Shown here: piece after piece, positions 10,101 through 17,007 of the stretch
How the letters are laid out: each line of letters opens with the position of its first letter
Numbering within the stretch: position 1 is the stretch's first letter
Source of the DNA: an uncultured Christensenella sp.
GTDB taxonomy: Bacteria; Bacillota; Clostridia; Christensenellales; UBA1242
DNA length: 64,000 nt
Direction: 5' to 3'
NCBI GenBank assembly: GCA_949841595.1
Contig: CATKZB010000006.1
Coordinates: 1-64,000, forward strand
Position numbers and translations under genes: made by a program
Notes under the pieces: generated by a model
What the model was told of the DNA's origin: nothing
The model's database searches: none
Seen by the model: the letters and a program-made list of their open reading frames with translations, nothing else

Positions 10101-10939
10101 TGCAAAAAATTTTCAGAATTTATATTGATTACATTTTTGCAAACTGAAAGTTCCTTTGGAAGATCTTCTAAGGACACAGATTCATCGTCTAAAACAATAA
10201 TGAAGCTTTGTTTTGCCTTTTTCCTTTGAGAAATCAAATATAAATATCTGTCATATAAATTTTTGTTTTCTCCGTTTAAATAACCTTTTTTCTCATTGGC
10301 AAACAAAACCATAACCTTGCAATCATGCAACGCTTTGAAAGTTTCTTCTTCTTTTTCTTTTGATTCTTGTTCCAAAGAAAAATAATATTTAAGATTCTGA
10401 CCATTAAGAGCTTTAATTGCGTCAGAAATTTTTTGATCACTTTCTTTGTCAAAACTGATTGCTGAAACAAAAATGTCTGTAGAATTTTCTTTCGATAAAT
10501 TCTCAAAAGCAGTGTGAATTTTTTCTATTCGTTTGGCTTGTTCGTTATAAGTTTTGGCAGTTTCTGCTGGAGCATTTTCCACAGCACTTTTAAAATCTTC
10601 ATCATTCAAAATTGATGGAATTGTGTTGCCAAAAAATTTAGGTTTTTTTGTTATTCCTTTTTTCTCTGTGTAAAAAATGATTTTGTTTTTTGCTAAACAT
10701 TTGCCATAAAAAGCTTCAAAAGATAAAGGATAAAGAGTCAAAACTTTGTCAAACTCATCTATCGCTTCTTCAAACTTAAAATCCCTTAGTTTTTCATAGG
10801 CTTTGACAACAAGAACTTCTTCTTCCTTAGAAGCATGTTCGTCGACATAAAGAGTCCCACAAAACTGGCATTTAACCATGTTTTGCCCAACAACCACATA
10901 TTGTCTTCCTCCACAATTTTTACAAACACGCTCTCTCAC
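7142..10939 (-). CDS. zinc ribbon-TPR-TIR-transmembrane-GLUG protein of the ESCRT-like operon
   Basis: This 1265-residue multidomain protein starts at a GTG at 10939, which keeps the N-terminal zinc ribbon (CKNCGG...CQFCGT, about residues 6-28) in frame. A TPR-like unit (about 45-80) follows, then a TIR-like domain (about 152-290, beginning DIFVSAISFD). A long helical TPR-like region reaches about 780. Three hydrophobic helices lie near 816-840, 851-873 and 883-908. From about 940 to the end are GLUG-type beta repeats (GGLVGSLEGGSLKNC, GGLVGNLGKIKNL, GGLIGVG). An odd number of helices puts the TIR inside and the repeats outside the cell. The usual TIR catalytic Glu is not obvious. Last gene of the operon. 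It could be a sensor coupling the surface to the ESCRT-like core. Confidence 0.8.
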   Translation of the reverse strand: MRERVCKNCGGRQYVVVGQNMVKCQFCGTLYVDEHASKEEEVLVVKAYEKLRDFKFEEAIDEFDKVLTLYPLSFEAFYGKCLAKNKIIFYTEKKGITKKPKFFGNTIPSILNDEDFKSAVENAPAETAKTYNEQAKRIEKIHTAFENLSKENSTDIFVSAISFDKESDQKISDAIKALNGQNLKYYFSLEQESKEKEEETFKALHDCKVMVLFANEKKGYLNGENKNLYDRYLYLISQRKKAKQSFIIVLDDESVSLEDLPKELSVCKNVININSENFLQEFVSKIKKEINNTVEEIAKIETVDIKKIKPKKKEYVDVESIEPNELGHYHVENVELSEANKIKWIFLSLKNGDFGSAKDLISTELSKDPNNAELIWAGLLCENKLKTQEEFFSSIANFRDKDKIDRILELASKDFAESFVDKWEELIISLDSEEYYNAFLLYLAKFNTPNRENFVSKAEQKAVETLDEELIDKVLKCFNSNEVDRFIDFYFMLAQKSDNQEYYQKVLDIDEGHEQSNLAILLQHFKTDEDKLTYRNQSDIEEVFKFLSENTRSQFVMAVANMILPVAFKNLKQAEQQLDFYLAYVSDEKQLVKILKNIALKFQEMGYFKQAEKYVSIAISKDKNQAYLYWLLIQIKAHCTVDNELIKSNVKISQMPEWETLISIASEKEIEKYAEIVSRANLYSGKKMEYKEDSPDIDSLILKLNEFLLRNNKILLECEKEETGKVTRGANYFKLQLKPFEKYAEELKTVKSYKEFKELIEKIETRLDLLDLNLDSSINVTHLIDKDKNIQPLKVEAIKKEKVYEKTKKTIKKDVFLKRFLFLFLELFPLLFTTLLLIIVIVLPKEVYLYFSQDFMIITIVLSIAIGLANLVAFTSKRMLSRGWKTATLSLFCIGCLNLLLLCMGFYLMPKTISINDAREFDILLHNARYASFELNSDIDMSKISWRGGNFTGVLDGNGHKLENLSFAKTNECGLFKRNSGEIKNLEIYLSEETYDNVTNFGVVAIRSDGKIENCMVYGTLNLNSSKDAVIGGLVGSLEGGSLKNCISSLKLTLLAENNEIVLGGLIGQAVTGKNQTEITQNTNQSIVDINSSSSQIITVGGLVGNLGKIKNLNISTNCSNTNITISGNANNIVAGGLIGVGYSESENNYSLGKIDVSALESDGLIGGLYGEYVNSDRTKVVSHSYSSIEFDKNSTIKFGGLVGGLGGNVNSCYTTQDVALYGQKESSFADMANCDKLLTKFYDEKFGFDEEIWVILPSEYPYFR

Positions 10940-10950
10940 TAGTCATACCC

Positions 10951-12090
10951 TTATTTCTTTGTTTTTTTGTTTTTGTTTATGTAACCACTCACTTCATTAT
11001 TGTAAGCGTCAAATTGTTCCAACTCCTTAGGAGTTACACTTGGTGGAAATTCATCCAAAACTTTGTCAAAATTTTCATTTGTAACCAAAATTATGCTGTC
11101 CGTTGCAATAGCTTGAAGAAGAGGCTCATCTTTTGCTCTGTCACACAATTCTTCAAGGTCAGCACCACTATAAAGTTCTGTCTGCTCAACAATTTTGTCA
11201 ATATCAAAATCTTCAGCAACAGGGACTCCTTTCATATTCTTTTCAAGCATATACTTTCTGGCTGGCGCATCAGGAAGTGGAAGATATATCTTTTGTGAAA
11301 ATCTTCCAGAACGCATTGCAGCACTGTCTATATCCCAAGGTCTGTTTGTTGCACCCAAAAGCAAAAGATTTTGATTTCTTCCTGCAAATCCGTCAATTTG
11401 TTGCAAAAATTCGTTGACTCTTTTATCATTGTGAGAATCAACCCCACGCTTGCCAATCAAACTGTCCATTTCGTCGATAAAAATGATGGCTCTGTCTTGT
11501 TTGTTGGCTTCTTCAAAAAGAGAATTAATGTTTTTCTCACTGTCACCAACCCATTTGCTGACAATGTCAGACCCTTTGACTGCATAAAACTTTGCACCCA
11601 CTTCATTTGCAATCGCTTTTGCAATCATAGTTTTTCCTGTTCCCGGTGGGCCATACAACAAAACCCCACCTCCAGATTTTTTGCCATACATTTTATATTT
11701 ATCTGGATATTTTATTGGATTTATCATTCTGATTGTGATGGCTTTTTTCACATCTTCAAGCCCAGCAACATCACTAAACTTTATGTTTGGAACTTTTGCT
11801 GCTTGCCACTTTTTGATGTCATCATCTTCTTCAGATTTTTCTTCTTTTTTTTCTATTTTAACAGGCTTTTTGTTCAAGTTTTCAGAAATATCAACAAGTC
11901 TTCTTGCTCTGTCCATTCTCACTTCTTTAAGTTTGCCTTGACTTTGCTTTGCCATTTGCATCATCGTTTCACTTGCAAGAAGAAAGTTTCTCTTTGCAAG
12001 AGAAATGTTTCCTTTTTCTTTCGCTTCCTTACCTTTTCTCATATAAAGTTCAAAGGTGTCAGACAAAACGCTTATGCTTGTTTCTTTCAA
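10951..12090 (-). CDS. Vps4-like AAA ATPase with N-terminal MIT-like domain
   Basis: This 379-residue ATPase starts at a TTG (12090) with GGAG 9 nt upstream. Residues about 1-75 are a three-helix MIT-like domain, followed by a charged linker (76-95). The AAA domain has Walker A GPPGTGKT (147-154), pore loop KWVGDSEK (179-186), Walker B IIFIDE (202-207), sensor GATNRP (246-251) and arginine fingers R260/R263. The tail PPSVTPKELEQFDAYNNEV (349-367) matches the C-terminal helix signature of the Vps4/katanin/spastin clade. Vps4 disassembles ESCRT-III filaments by pulling subunits through its pore. The two genes just upstream encode ESCRT-III-like proteins, so the same role is likely. Other AAA proteases or FtsH are excluded by the absence of peptidase domains. 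Confidence 0.9.
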   Translation of the reverse strand: MKETSISVLSDTFELYMRKGKEAKEKGNISLAKRNFLLASETMMQMAKQSQGKLKEVRMDRARRLVDISENLNKKPVKIEKKEEKSEEDDDIKKWQAAKVPNIKFSDVAGLEDVKKAITIRMINPIKYPDKYKMYGKKSGGGVLLYGPPGTGKTMIAKAIANEVGAKFYAVKGSDIVSKWVGDSEKNINSLFEEANKQDRAIIFIDEMDSLIGKRGVDSHNDKRVNEFLQQIDGFAGRNQNLLLLGATNRPWDIDSAAMRSGRFSQKIYLPLPDAPARKYMLEKNMKGVPVAEDFDIDKIVEQTELYSGADLEELCDRAKDEPLLQAIATDSIILVTNENFDKVLDEFPPSVTPKELEQFDAYNNEVSGYINKNKKTKK

Positions 12091-12103
12091 ATTCTATCTC
12101 CAA

Positions 12104-12697
12104 TTATTTTGTTTCTGCATCGATTTTTTTTCTAAGTTCTTCCATTTCTTTGTCAATAGACTCACTTGAAAGTTCGTCTTGGCTGACTTGTTCCATAATA
12201 AATTTTTCAATTTCAGCATCAGTCATCTTTCCAGACTTGTCACGACTTTGATTATAGAAAGTCTCTTGACTCATTTCCATGAAGTTGTCCATTTGATCTG
12301 TTTGTGTTTCAACAGCAACCATAGCTTGTTCAAACTGTGCTTGAATTTTTGCAAATTCTTTTGCATCTGCAAGTTTTGTCATCTCTTGGCTGATACTGCT
12401 CATACCACGCAAAAATTCTGAAGTCATCATTGTGACATCTTTCATTTGAGCAGTAATTTCAAAGTTCAAAAGCATCTCTTGTGCTCTTTTTTGTTGTTGA
12501 ACTGTCATCTTATAACCACTTAAAGCAAGATTGAATTGTGCATCCAAATCCTTTTCTTTTGCTCTTTTTGCTGCGTCAATAAAAACTTGCTTTTGTTCTT
12601 CCAAACGATTGATTTGCTTGTTCATTGTGTTGATTGTTCTTTTAATCAACATTTTCTTTTCAATTTCTTTTTGTTGTTTTGATTTAAATAATGCCAT
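12104..12697 (-). CDS. ESCRT-III (Snf7/CHMP)-like protein with MIM1-like tail
   Basis: This 197-residue, almost entirely helical protein has the layout of eukaryotic/archaeal ESCRT-III. It opens MALFKSK, has a basic helical hairpin (about 8-80), a central segment (82-148) whose spacing resembles CHMP2/CHMP3 (ITAQMKDV... then KLADAKEFAKIQAQFEQAM... then MEMSQETF), and an acidic C-terminal region. The last helix, SIDKEMEELRKK (180-191), closely follows the MIM1 motif by which ESCRT-III tails bind MIT domains. The gene is 13 bp from a Vps4-like ATPase with an MIT-like domain. PspA/Vipp1 are longer and lack such a tail. GGAGG precedes the ATG. Homology is judged by eye. Confidence 0.75.
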   Translation of the reverse strand: MALFKSKQQKEIEKKMLIKRTINTMNKQINRLEEQKQVFIDAAKRAKEKDLDAQFNLALSGYKMTVQQQKRAQEMLLNFEITAQMKDVTMMTSEFLRGMSSISQEMTKLADAKEFAKIQAQFEQAMVAVETQTDQMDNFMEMSQETFYNQSRDKSGKMTDAEIEKFIMEQVSQDELSSESIDKEMEELRKKIDAETK

Positions 12698-12701
12698 TTT
12701 T

Positions 12702-13307
12702 TTATTCCTCCATCTTCATTTTTTTCTTTTTGGCAGACGATTGTTTTTCTTCATATAATTCTTGTTCGTCAGCAAGTTGATTTTCTTTTTCAAACATTGT
12801 CAAAATTTCTTCTTCACTTTGCCCAATTCCATAAATAGGTTGACTTACATCATAAGCAGATTGCACTTCCGTAAAAAGTTCATCGGCACTTGTAAGCACA
12901 TCTTCACTGGCAATTCTTGTTTCAAGGGCTTTATTCAAAAATCTTGCGAGCCCTTTTTGATCCATAAGAAGTTCACTTAAAGGCACTTTTGTTTGAGTTT
13001 TGAAGAAAGTGTTGCTGTCAAATGCATCTTTAAGCTTTGTCATAAGTCTGATGTTATACAGCAAATACATCCCTCTTTCCATGCAAGTTTGTTTTTCTTC
13101 ATTGAGATGCGAAATCTTCTTTGCATAGAAAAGTTGCAAATCTTTGCTTTTTTCTTTTTTCCCTTTTTCAATTAAAGCGTCAATTTCTTTTATCTTCTGC
13201 AACACTTCTGCCTCAACAGTTCGCTCTTGTCTTTCAAGCTCACAGATTGAATTGACCAAATCTTCTCTGTTTAAGTTTTTAAATTTGTTTCTCCTAAATA
13301 GCCACAT
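12702..13307 (-). CDS. second ESCRT-III-like coiled-coil protein
   Basis: This 201-residue helical protein opens MWLFRRNKFK, then a long hairpin of two helices (about 14-95; ELERQERTVEAEVLQKIKEIDALIEKGKKEKS...QLFYAKKISHLNEEK). This resembles the Snf7 helix 1-2 hairpin with a basic first half. A central region (105-150) and an acidic, low-complexity tail ending KKKKMKMEE follow. Size, charge pattern and its place between the TPR gene and the MIM1-bearing paralogue suggest a second ESCRT-III-type subunit, as eukaryotic filaments are heteropolymers. Direct similarity is weaker than for its neighbour. GAGGTG lies 5 nt upstream of the ATG. Confidence 0.6.
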   Translation of the reverse strand: MWLFRRNKFKNLNREDLVNSICELERQERTVEAEVLQKIKEIDALIEKGKKEKSKDLQLFYAKKISHLNEEKQTCMERGMYLLYNIRLMTKLKDAFDSNTFFKTQTKVPLSELLMDQKGLARFLNKALETRIASEDVLTSADELFTEVQSAYDVSQPIYGIGQSEEEILTMFEKENQLADEQELYEEKQSSAKKKKMKMEE

Positions 13308-13320
13308 CTTTCACCTCTTA

Positions 13321-13680
13321 TTAATAATTGTCTCCTTCATTAACTGCATAAATTCTTTCCAAAAGATTTTTAAAACGTTTAAGTTGATTTTTTTCTGCAA
13401 ATTGCAATGCTTGTTCACATTCCGGCAAGTAAATTGCTTCTTTATATTTCACGGGATTTGAATATAATTCGTCTTCATTGCCAAGTTGGAATTTCTCAAG
13501 CATCAACCCCCAATAGGCATCGGCACATTTGCTGTCATATTGAAGAGTGAGCAAAAAATTTATTTTAGCTTGATCAAACATTTCTTCACTTAAATTCAAA
13601 TAACCCAACTTAAGTTCTTTCAATGCACGATCCTTCACATCTTCAACCAAATCATTGGAAACTTGATAAGTCCTTTTCAT
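13321..13680 (-). CDS. small TPR-like protein of the ESCRT-like operon
   Basis: This 119-residue helical protein starts at the ATG at 13680, whose ATGA overlaps the stop of the upstream gene, with AAGGAAG 8 nt ahead. Residues about 18-60 form a TPR-like pair (LGYLNLSEEMFDQAKINFLLTLQYDSKCADAYWGLML). The pattern is similar to the TPR unit of the 1265-residue protein in the same operon (FEEAIDEFDKVLTLYPLSFEAFYGK). It is probably a soluble adaptor. A longer in-frame start at 13746 is unlikely because it lies inside the upstream coding region. Confidence 0.7.
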   Translation of the reverse strand: MKRTYQVSNDLVEDVKDRALKELKLGYLNLSEEMFDQAKINFLLTLQYDSKCADAYWGLMLEKFQLGNEDELYSNPVKYKEAIYLPECEQALQFAEKNQLKRFKNLLERIYAVNEGDNY

Positions 13681-14084
13681 CAGTTTTGTTCTTCCTTTTT
13701 TCTTTGCACAATATACGCTTCCACTTCTTCCAAAAGTCTGAAACATGTCTCTTGAGTGTTGTCCTTTGCAACAACAATCTTCAAATCGTCCAACTTGTTG
13801 GCTATTTTTGAATCAACCAGCAAAACTTTTGCATTTGTAGTTGGGTTAAAAAATCTGATATTGTCTTTAACTTCAACCAATCTGTTGCACAACATGTCAT
13901 TTCCATTGGCATAAACTATTATGCTTTCAACATTTGCCACCATGTTTTCAATTGATTTTTTGTTTTTTAAAACTCCACGACTGCCTTCACTTTTAGAATC
14001 AGGCTTCTTTATGTATTCTCTGCAAATATAAAAAATTGCAAGCCCAAGAATCGCTAAAATAATAATCACATACAAAATCCACAT
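13680..14084 (-). CDS. single-pass membrane protein of the ESCRT-like operon
   Basis: This 134-residue protein has a strongly hydrophobic N-terminal helix (residues 2-21, WILYVIIILAILGLAIFYIC), a short basic linker and a soluble helical/alpha-beta domain (about 45-125). I do not recognise the soluble domain. Translation is coupled to the next gene by an ATGA overlap, and AGGAG precedes its own ATG at 14084. In context it could be the membrane anchor or recruiter for the ESCRT-III-like proteins encoded downstream. Confidence 0.7.
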   Translation of the reverse strand: MWILYVIIILAILGLAIFYICREYIKKPDSKSEGSRGVLKNKKSIENMVANVESIIVYANGNDMLCNRLVEVKDNIRFFNPTTNAKVLLVDSKIANKLDDLKIVVAKDNTQETCFRLLEEVEAYIVQRKKEEQN

Positions 14085-14096
14085 AATTTTTCTCCT

Positions 14097-14924
14097 TTAT
14101 AATTTTGTTCCACAGTTTAAGCAAAACTTTGAGTCCTCGGGATTTTCTGTTGCACAAGTGGAGCACTTTTTTCCTGCTCCAACTTTTTTGCCACAATTGA
14201 AACAAAATTTTGCATCTTCTTGCAACACAACTCCACATTCAGAACAAACTAGCTTTTCTTCACTCTTAGTTTGCTTGTAAGCACGAGTAAGTCTTGATAA
14301 ATCTTCTTCGTCTATAATAATATTTGCAATATTGAAAGAAAAAACAGCAATTCCATAATCGCTCATAAGTTTTTGATTAAGTTTTGTCAGCACTTTGGCA
14401 GAAATTTGTTTTTTGTGCAAAACAATTTGATTAAACAAAATCTTGTTGGAATCAACATATTCAACAACAACATTTTCCAAAACGGCAACAACATGTGACA
14501 TCAACCTTTCTTGCAACGCTTGACTTGTCAAATCTGAATCAGCCCCAACAAGATAGAGATAACATTTTCTTGGGTCGCCTATTTGAACATCAAAATCACC
14601 ACTCATGCCAACTTTGTAATTTTCTTCAACAGTTGCATCATACATCAAAAATTTTGACGCAGTTCCCCATAAAAGCTTGAGTTTTGCTGTTTTTGACATA
14701 AACAAAACTTCAACTGCACTTTCTTTTTCCAACTTCAAATCAACAAACTGACTGATGAGATATCTTCCCGAAGAAAGAGTCTGCAACATTTGTCCATCTT
14801 TGATAAGGATTGCATTATGAGTTTCTGGAACAATAAGTGTAAGTCTTGGATTTAGCTCATCAATGATGTGGCGTGAAAAAAGTTGTTCGTTTTTTCCTGT
14901 AAAAGTGATAACATTTTGCTCCAT
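14097..14924 (-). CDS. SPFH-domain protein with two C-terminal zinc ribbons (YdjI-like)
   Basis: This 275-residue protein starts at the ATG at 14924 with AAGGAG 7 nt upstream. Residues about 25-215 form an SPFH/band-7-like domain, and the tail holds two zinc ribbons (C227, C230, C241, C244 and C254, C257, C268, C271). The same fusion is found in Bacillus YdjI, encoded next to the PspA-type protein YdjF. SPFH proteins assemble on membranes and mark lipid domains. It is the first gene of the seven-gene operon and parallels ydjFGHI, with ESCRT-III/Vps4-like proteins in place of PspA. Confidence 0.85.
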   Translation of the reverse strand: MEQNVITFTGKNEQLFSRHIIDELNPRLTLIVPETHNAILIKDGQMLQTLSSGRYLISQFVDLKLEKESAVEVLFMSKTAKLKLLWGTASKFLMYDATVEENYKVGMSGDFDVQIGDPRKCYLYLVGADSDLTSQALQERLMSHVVAVLENVVVEYVDSNKILFNQIVLHKKQISAKVLTKLNQKLMSDYGIAVFSFNIANIIIDEEDLSRLTRAYKQTKSEEKLVCSECGVVLQEDAKFCFNCGKKVGAGKKCSTCATENPEDSKFCLNCGTKL

Positions 14925-14965
14925 CAAAACTCCTTTTGTGTTATTAAACACCATTTTACATAATA

Positions 14966-14995
14966 ATATTAACATAAAGAGTTTTTAAAAGTCAA
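14966..14995 (-). promoter_or_regulatory. promoter of the ESCRT-like operon
   Basis: On the minus strand TTGACT (14990-14995) and TAATAT (14966-14971) are 18 nt apart, about 40 nt upstream of the SPFH gene start. The hexamers and spacing are like the ABC exporter promoter, but no palindrome overlaps it. Confidence 0.6.
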
Positions 14996-15093
14996 CGAAC
15001 CTATTAAATTATTGCAATCTTCAAGCGATTTTCTTTGCCAAAAGTTTTAAAAATTGATACAATAAAAGCATAAATGAAAATTTGGAGGTTTTT

Positions 15094-15885
15094 ATGAAAA
15101 AAATTGCACTTATCACTGGGGCTTCTTCAGGAATGGGAAAAAGATTTTGTTTTGAAATAGACAAACTTGGCCTTGATGAAATCTGGGGAGTAGCCTTAAA
15201 AACAGATGATGTTGAAAAAATGAAAAGTGAACTTAAAACACCTTTCAAATTTTATGATTTAGATTTAACAAAAGACTCAAGCTTCACACAATTGGAAAAA
15301 GATTTAAAAGCTGAAGAAGCGACGATAGAATGGCTTGTCAATGCAAGTGGCTACGGAAAATTTGGAAGATATGACGAGATTGATATCAAATCTCAGCTTG
15401 GTATTATCGATTTAAACTGCAAAGCTCTCACCCATCTCACTCTTCTTTCGCTTCCTTTCATGAAAGAAGGTGGACGTATTGTCGAGTTTGGATCAATTGC
15501 AGCATTTCAACCAATTCCTTACATTGCAGTTTATGGAGCAAGCAAAGCATATGTTTTGTCTTATTCAAGAGCTTTGAATCAAGAACTTAAATCAAGAAAA
15601 ATAAGTGTAACTTGCCTTTGTCCTTATTGGACAAAAACCCCATTCTTTGACAGAGCAACAAAAATCAATTCTGACAAACAAGTCATAACAAAATATGTTG
15701 CTATGTATGATCCAGAAAAGCTCATCAAAAAAGCAATGAAAGGTGCGATGAAAAGAAAAGAAGTTGTTTTATATGGCTTTATTGCCAAAGCACAAACGCT
15801 TATGGTGAAAATTCTTCCTCATAAATGGGTTATGGCAATTTGGAATCGACAACAAAAATTCAAGAAAAAATATAAAAACAAATAA
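15094..15885 (+). CDS. short-chain dehydrogenase/reductase
   Basis: This 263-residue SDR enzyme has the NAD(P)-binding motif TGASSGMGK (near residue 8), the NASG motif and the catalytic Ser/Tyr-x-x-x-Lys in FGSIAAFQPIPYIAVYGASKAY. These are classical Rossmann-fold oxidoreductase features; the substrate is unknown. The start at 15094 has GGAGG 5 nt upstream; an ATG four codons earlier lacks one. It is monocistronic, diverges from the ESCRT-like operon and ends at a perfect bidirectional terminator. The basic tail (NRQQKFKKKYKNK) is somewhat unusual. Confidence 0.92.
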   Translation: MKKIALITGASSGMGKRFCFEIDKLGLDEIWGVALKTDDVEKMKSELKTPFKFYDLDLTKDSSFTQLEKDLKAEEATIEWLVNASGYGKFGRYDEIDIKSQLGIIDLNCKALTHLTLLSLPFMKEGGRIVEFGSIAAFQPIPYIAVYGASKAYVLSYSRALNQELKSRKISVTCLCPYWTKTPFFDRATKINSDKQVITKYVAMYDPEKLIKKAMKGAMKRKEVVLYGFIAKAQTLMVKILPHKWVMAIWNRQQKFKKKYKNK

Positions 15886-15910
15886 AAAAACTGTCAATTG
15901 ACAGTTTTTT
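15885..15910. terminator. bidirectional terminator
   Basis: A perfect palindrome (A6 CTGTCAA / TTGACAG T6) between converging genes, with T- and A-runs on either side. Confidence 0.85.
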
Positions 15911-15913
15911 ATT

Positions 15914-16441
15914 TTATTCAGCATCCTTATAGTTTAATTTTGTCATATCAATCTTGAAGGTTTCTGAATTTTCTTCTTTATCTTTTTCAACTACTTTAAA
16001 GGTTGATTTATCTTTATTTACTCTCAAAATCAAGTCAAGCTTGTCATTTTCTTCAGTGTTGTTTGTCACTGTCTTAACCTTTGTTCCGTCTGGTGAATCA
16101 AAATTTGCACTTTGATCTTCAAATCCATAAATGATTTGGCTGCCTGCATCAAACTTTATGCTGATAACAACATATTCATCACCTTCACTCGCAACACCAT
16201 TCCAAAAAGCATCGGCTTGAGCTTGAGTCATCACACTTGTTGCTCCAAGAGCTTCATATTTGTTATCTCCTTTGTAATCTAATCTAAAATCTGAAGTATT
16301 TTGATAATTTTGACCACCAAGTTCGACTTTTTCGTTTTTTAAAGAGATAAAATCATTTGTCATTGTCCCACAAGCTGCAAGAGTTAATGTTCCAGCAACA
16401 GCAACTGCCAATCCCATCATCATTTTTGAAATTCTTTTCAT
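15914..16441 (-). CDS. predicted lipoprotein
   Basis: This 175-residue protein has a lipoprotein signal peptide: basic N-terminus (MKRISKMM), hydrophobic core and lipobox LAAC with the lipidated Cys at about residue 24. The mature part is hydrophilic and beta-rich, ending in FKVVEKDKEENSETFKIDMTKLNY. I do not recognise the mature domain. It should be anchored to the outer face of the membrane. AGGAGG precedes the ATG. It stands alone between a terminator and a 190-bp intergenic region. Confidence 0.85.
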   Translation of the reverse strand: MKRISKMMMGLAVAVAGTLTLAACGTMTNDFISLKNEKVELGGQNYQNTSDFRLDYKGDNKYEALGATSVMTQAQADAFWNGVASEGDEYVVISIKFDAGSQIIYGFEDQSANFDSPDGTKVKTVTNNTEENDKLDLILRVNKDKSTFKVVEKDKEENSETFKIDMTKLNYKDAE

Positions 16442-16634
16442 TTTTCCTCCTTAATGTCTTATCATTAGACATATTTATTGTCTGCAAAATGTGGGAAAAT
16501 ATGCATATTCGTCCACTTTGAAAAAATTTCATATAATTTGTATTAACATTTTTTATGTTTAATTAATACATTGTTAATGTGCAAATACTTTTGCATATAA
16601 AAGTCGTACATAAGAATTTTTATAGGAGGCACAA

Positions 16635-16841
16635 ATGAACTTTTTCGGAGGCTCTAATTGTGGCGATGTAGGTAGAGATTGCAACTGTGGCTTCGATTGC
16701 TGCTCAATCATCTTCTTACTTTTGCTCTTACAAAACTGTGGTTGTGGTTGTGGAAACATGAAAGGTGGAGAAATCTGCATTGACTGTGGAACTTTGCTTT
16801 TCTTGATTTTACTCTCTAACTGTGGTTGTGGTTGCAAATAA
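16635..16841 (+). CDS. small Cys/Gly-rich protein
   Basis: This 68-residue protein has a clear AGGAGG 6 nt before the ATG and a terminator after the stop, so I consider it real. It contains 14 cysteines, mostly in C-G/N-C-G-C clusters (CGDVGRDCNCGFDCC, NCGCGCGN, NCGCGCK), and two short hydrophobic runs (IIFLLLLL and LLFLILL). No known family is recognised. In a spore former a role in a cross-linked coat or in metal binding is conceivable, but that is inference. Confidence 0.75.
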   Translation: MNFFGGSNCGDVGRDCNCGFDCCSIIFLLLLLQNCGCGCGNMKGGEICIDCGTLLFLILLSNCGCGCK

Positions 16842-16861
16842 TCACACAATTTAAGAAAAAG

Positions 16862-16895
16862 TCCTTGCAAACAAGCAAGGATTTTTTATTTTTGC
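16862..16895 (+). terminator. terminator after the Cys-rich gene
   Basis: Stem TCCTTGC/GCAAGGA with a 6-nt loop, followed by TTTTTTATTTTT. Confidence 0.85.
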
Positions 16896-16957
16896 AATTA
16901 TTTTGATTGTTTACGTTGTAAAAAAGCTTTTTTGCGATATAATTTTAGAAAAAAGTG

Positions 16958-16986
16958 TTTACTTTTTTGTTGATTTATTGTAGAAT
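16958..16986 (+). promoter_or_regulatory. promoter of the PH-domain gene
   Basis: TTTACT (16958-16963) and TAGAAT (16981-16986) with a 17-nt spacer, 21 nt upstream of the ATG at 17008. Confidence 0.55.
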
Positions 16987-17007
16987 TGTGTTGTAAAGGA
17001 GTTTTAG

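Noticed and set aside
11371..12135. 254-codon plus-strand frame rich in Phe and Cys
   Set aside because: It lies wholly opposite the AAA ATPase gene, has no ribosome site, and its odd composition is the complement of Lys/Glu-rich coding.
12104..13307. Calling the two coiled-coil proteins PspA/Vipp1
   Set aside because: Both are shorter, one ends in a MIM1-like motif, and the partner is a Vps4-like ATPase, which PspA systems lack. PspA remains a distant relative within the same superfamily.
16574..16870. 98-codon minus-strand Pro/Gln-rich frame
   Set aside because: Antisense of the Cys-rich gene, which has the better ribosome site and terminator.
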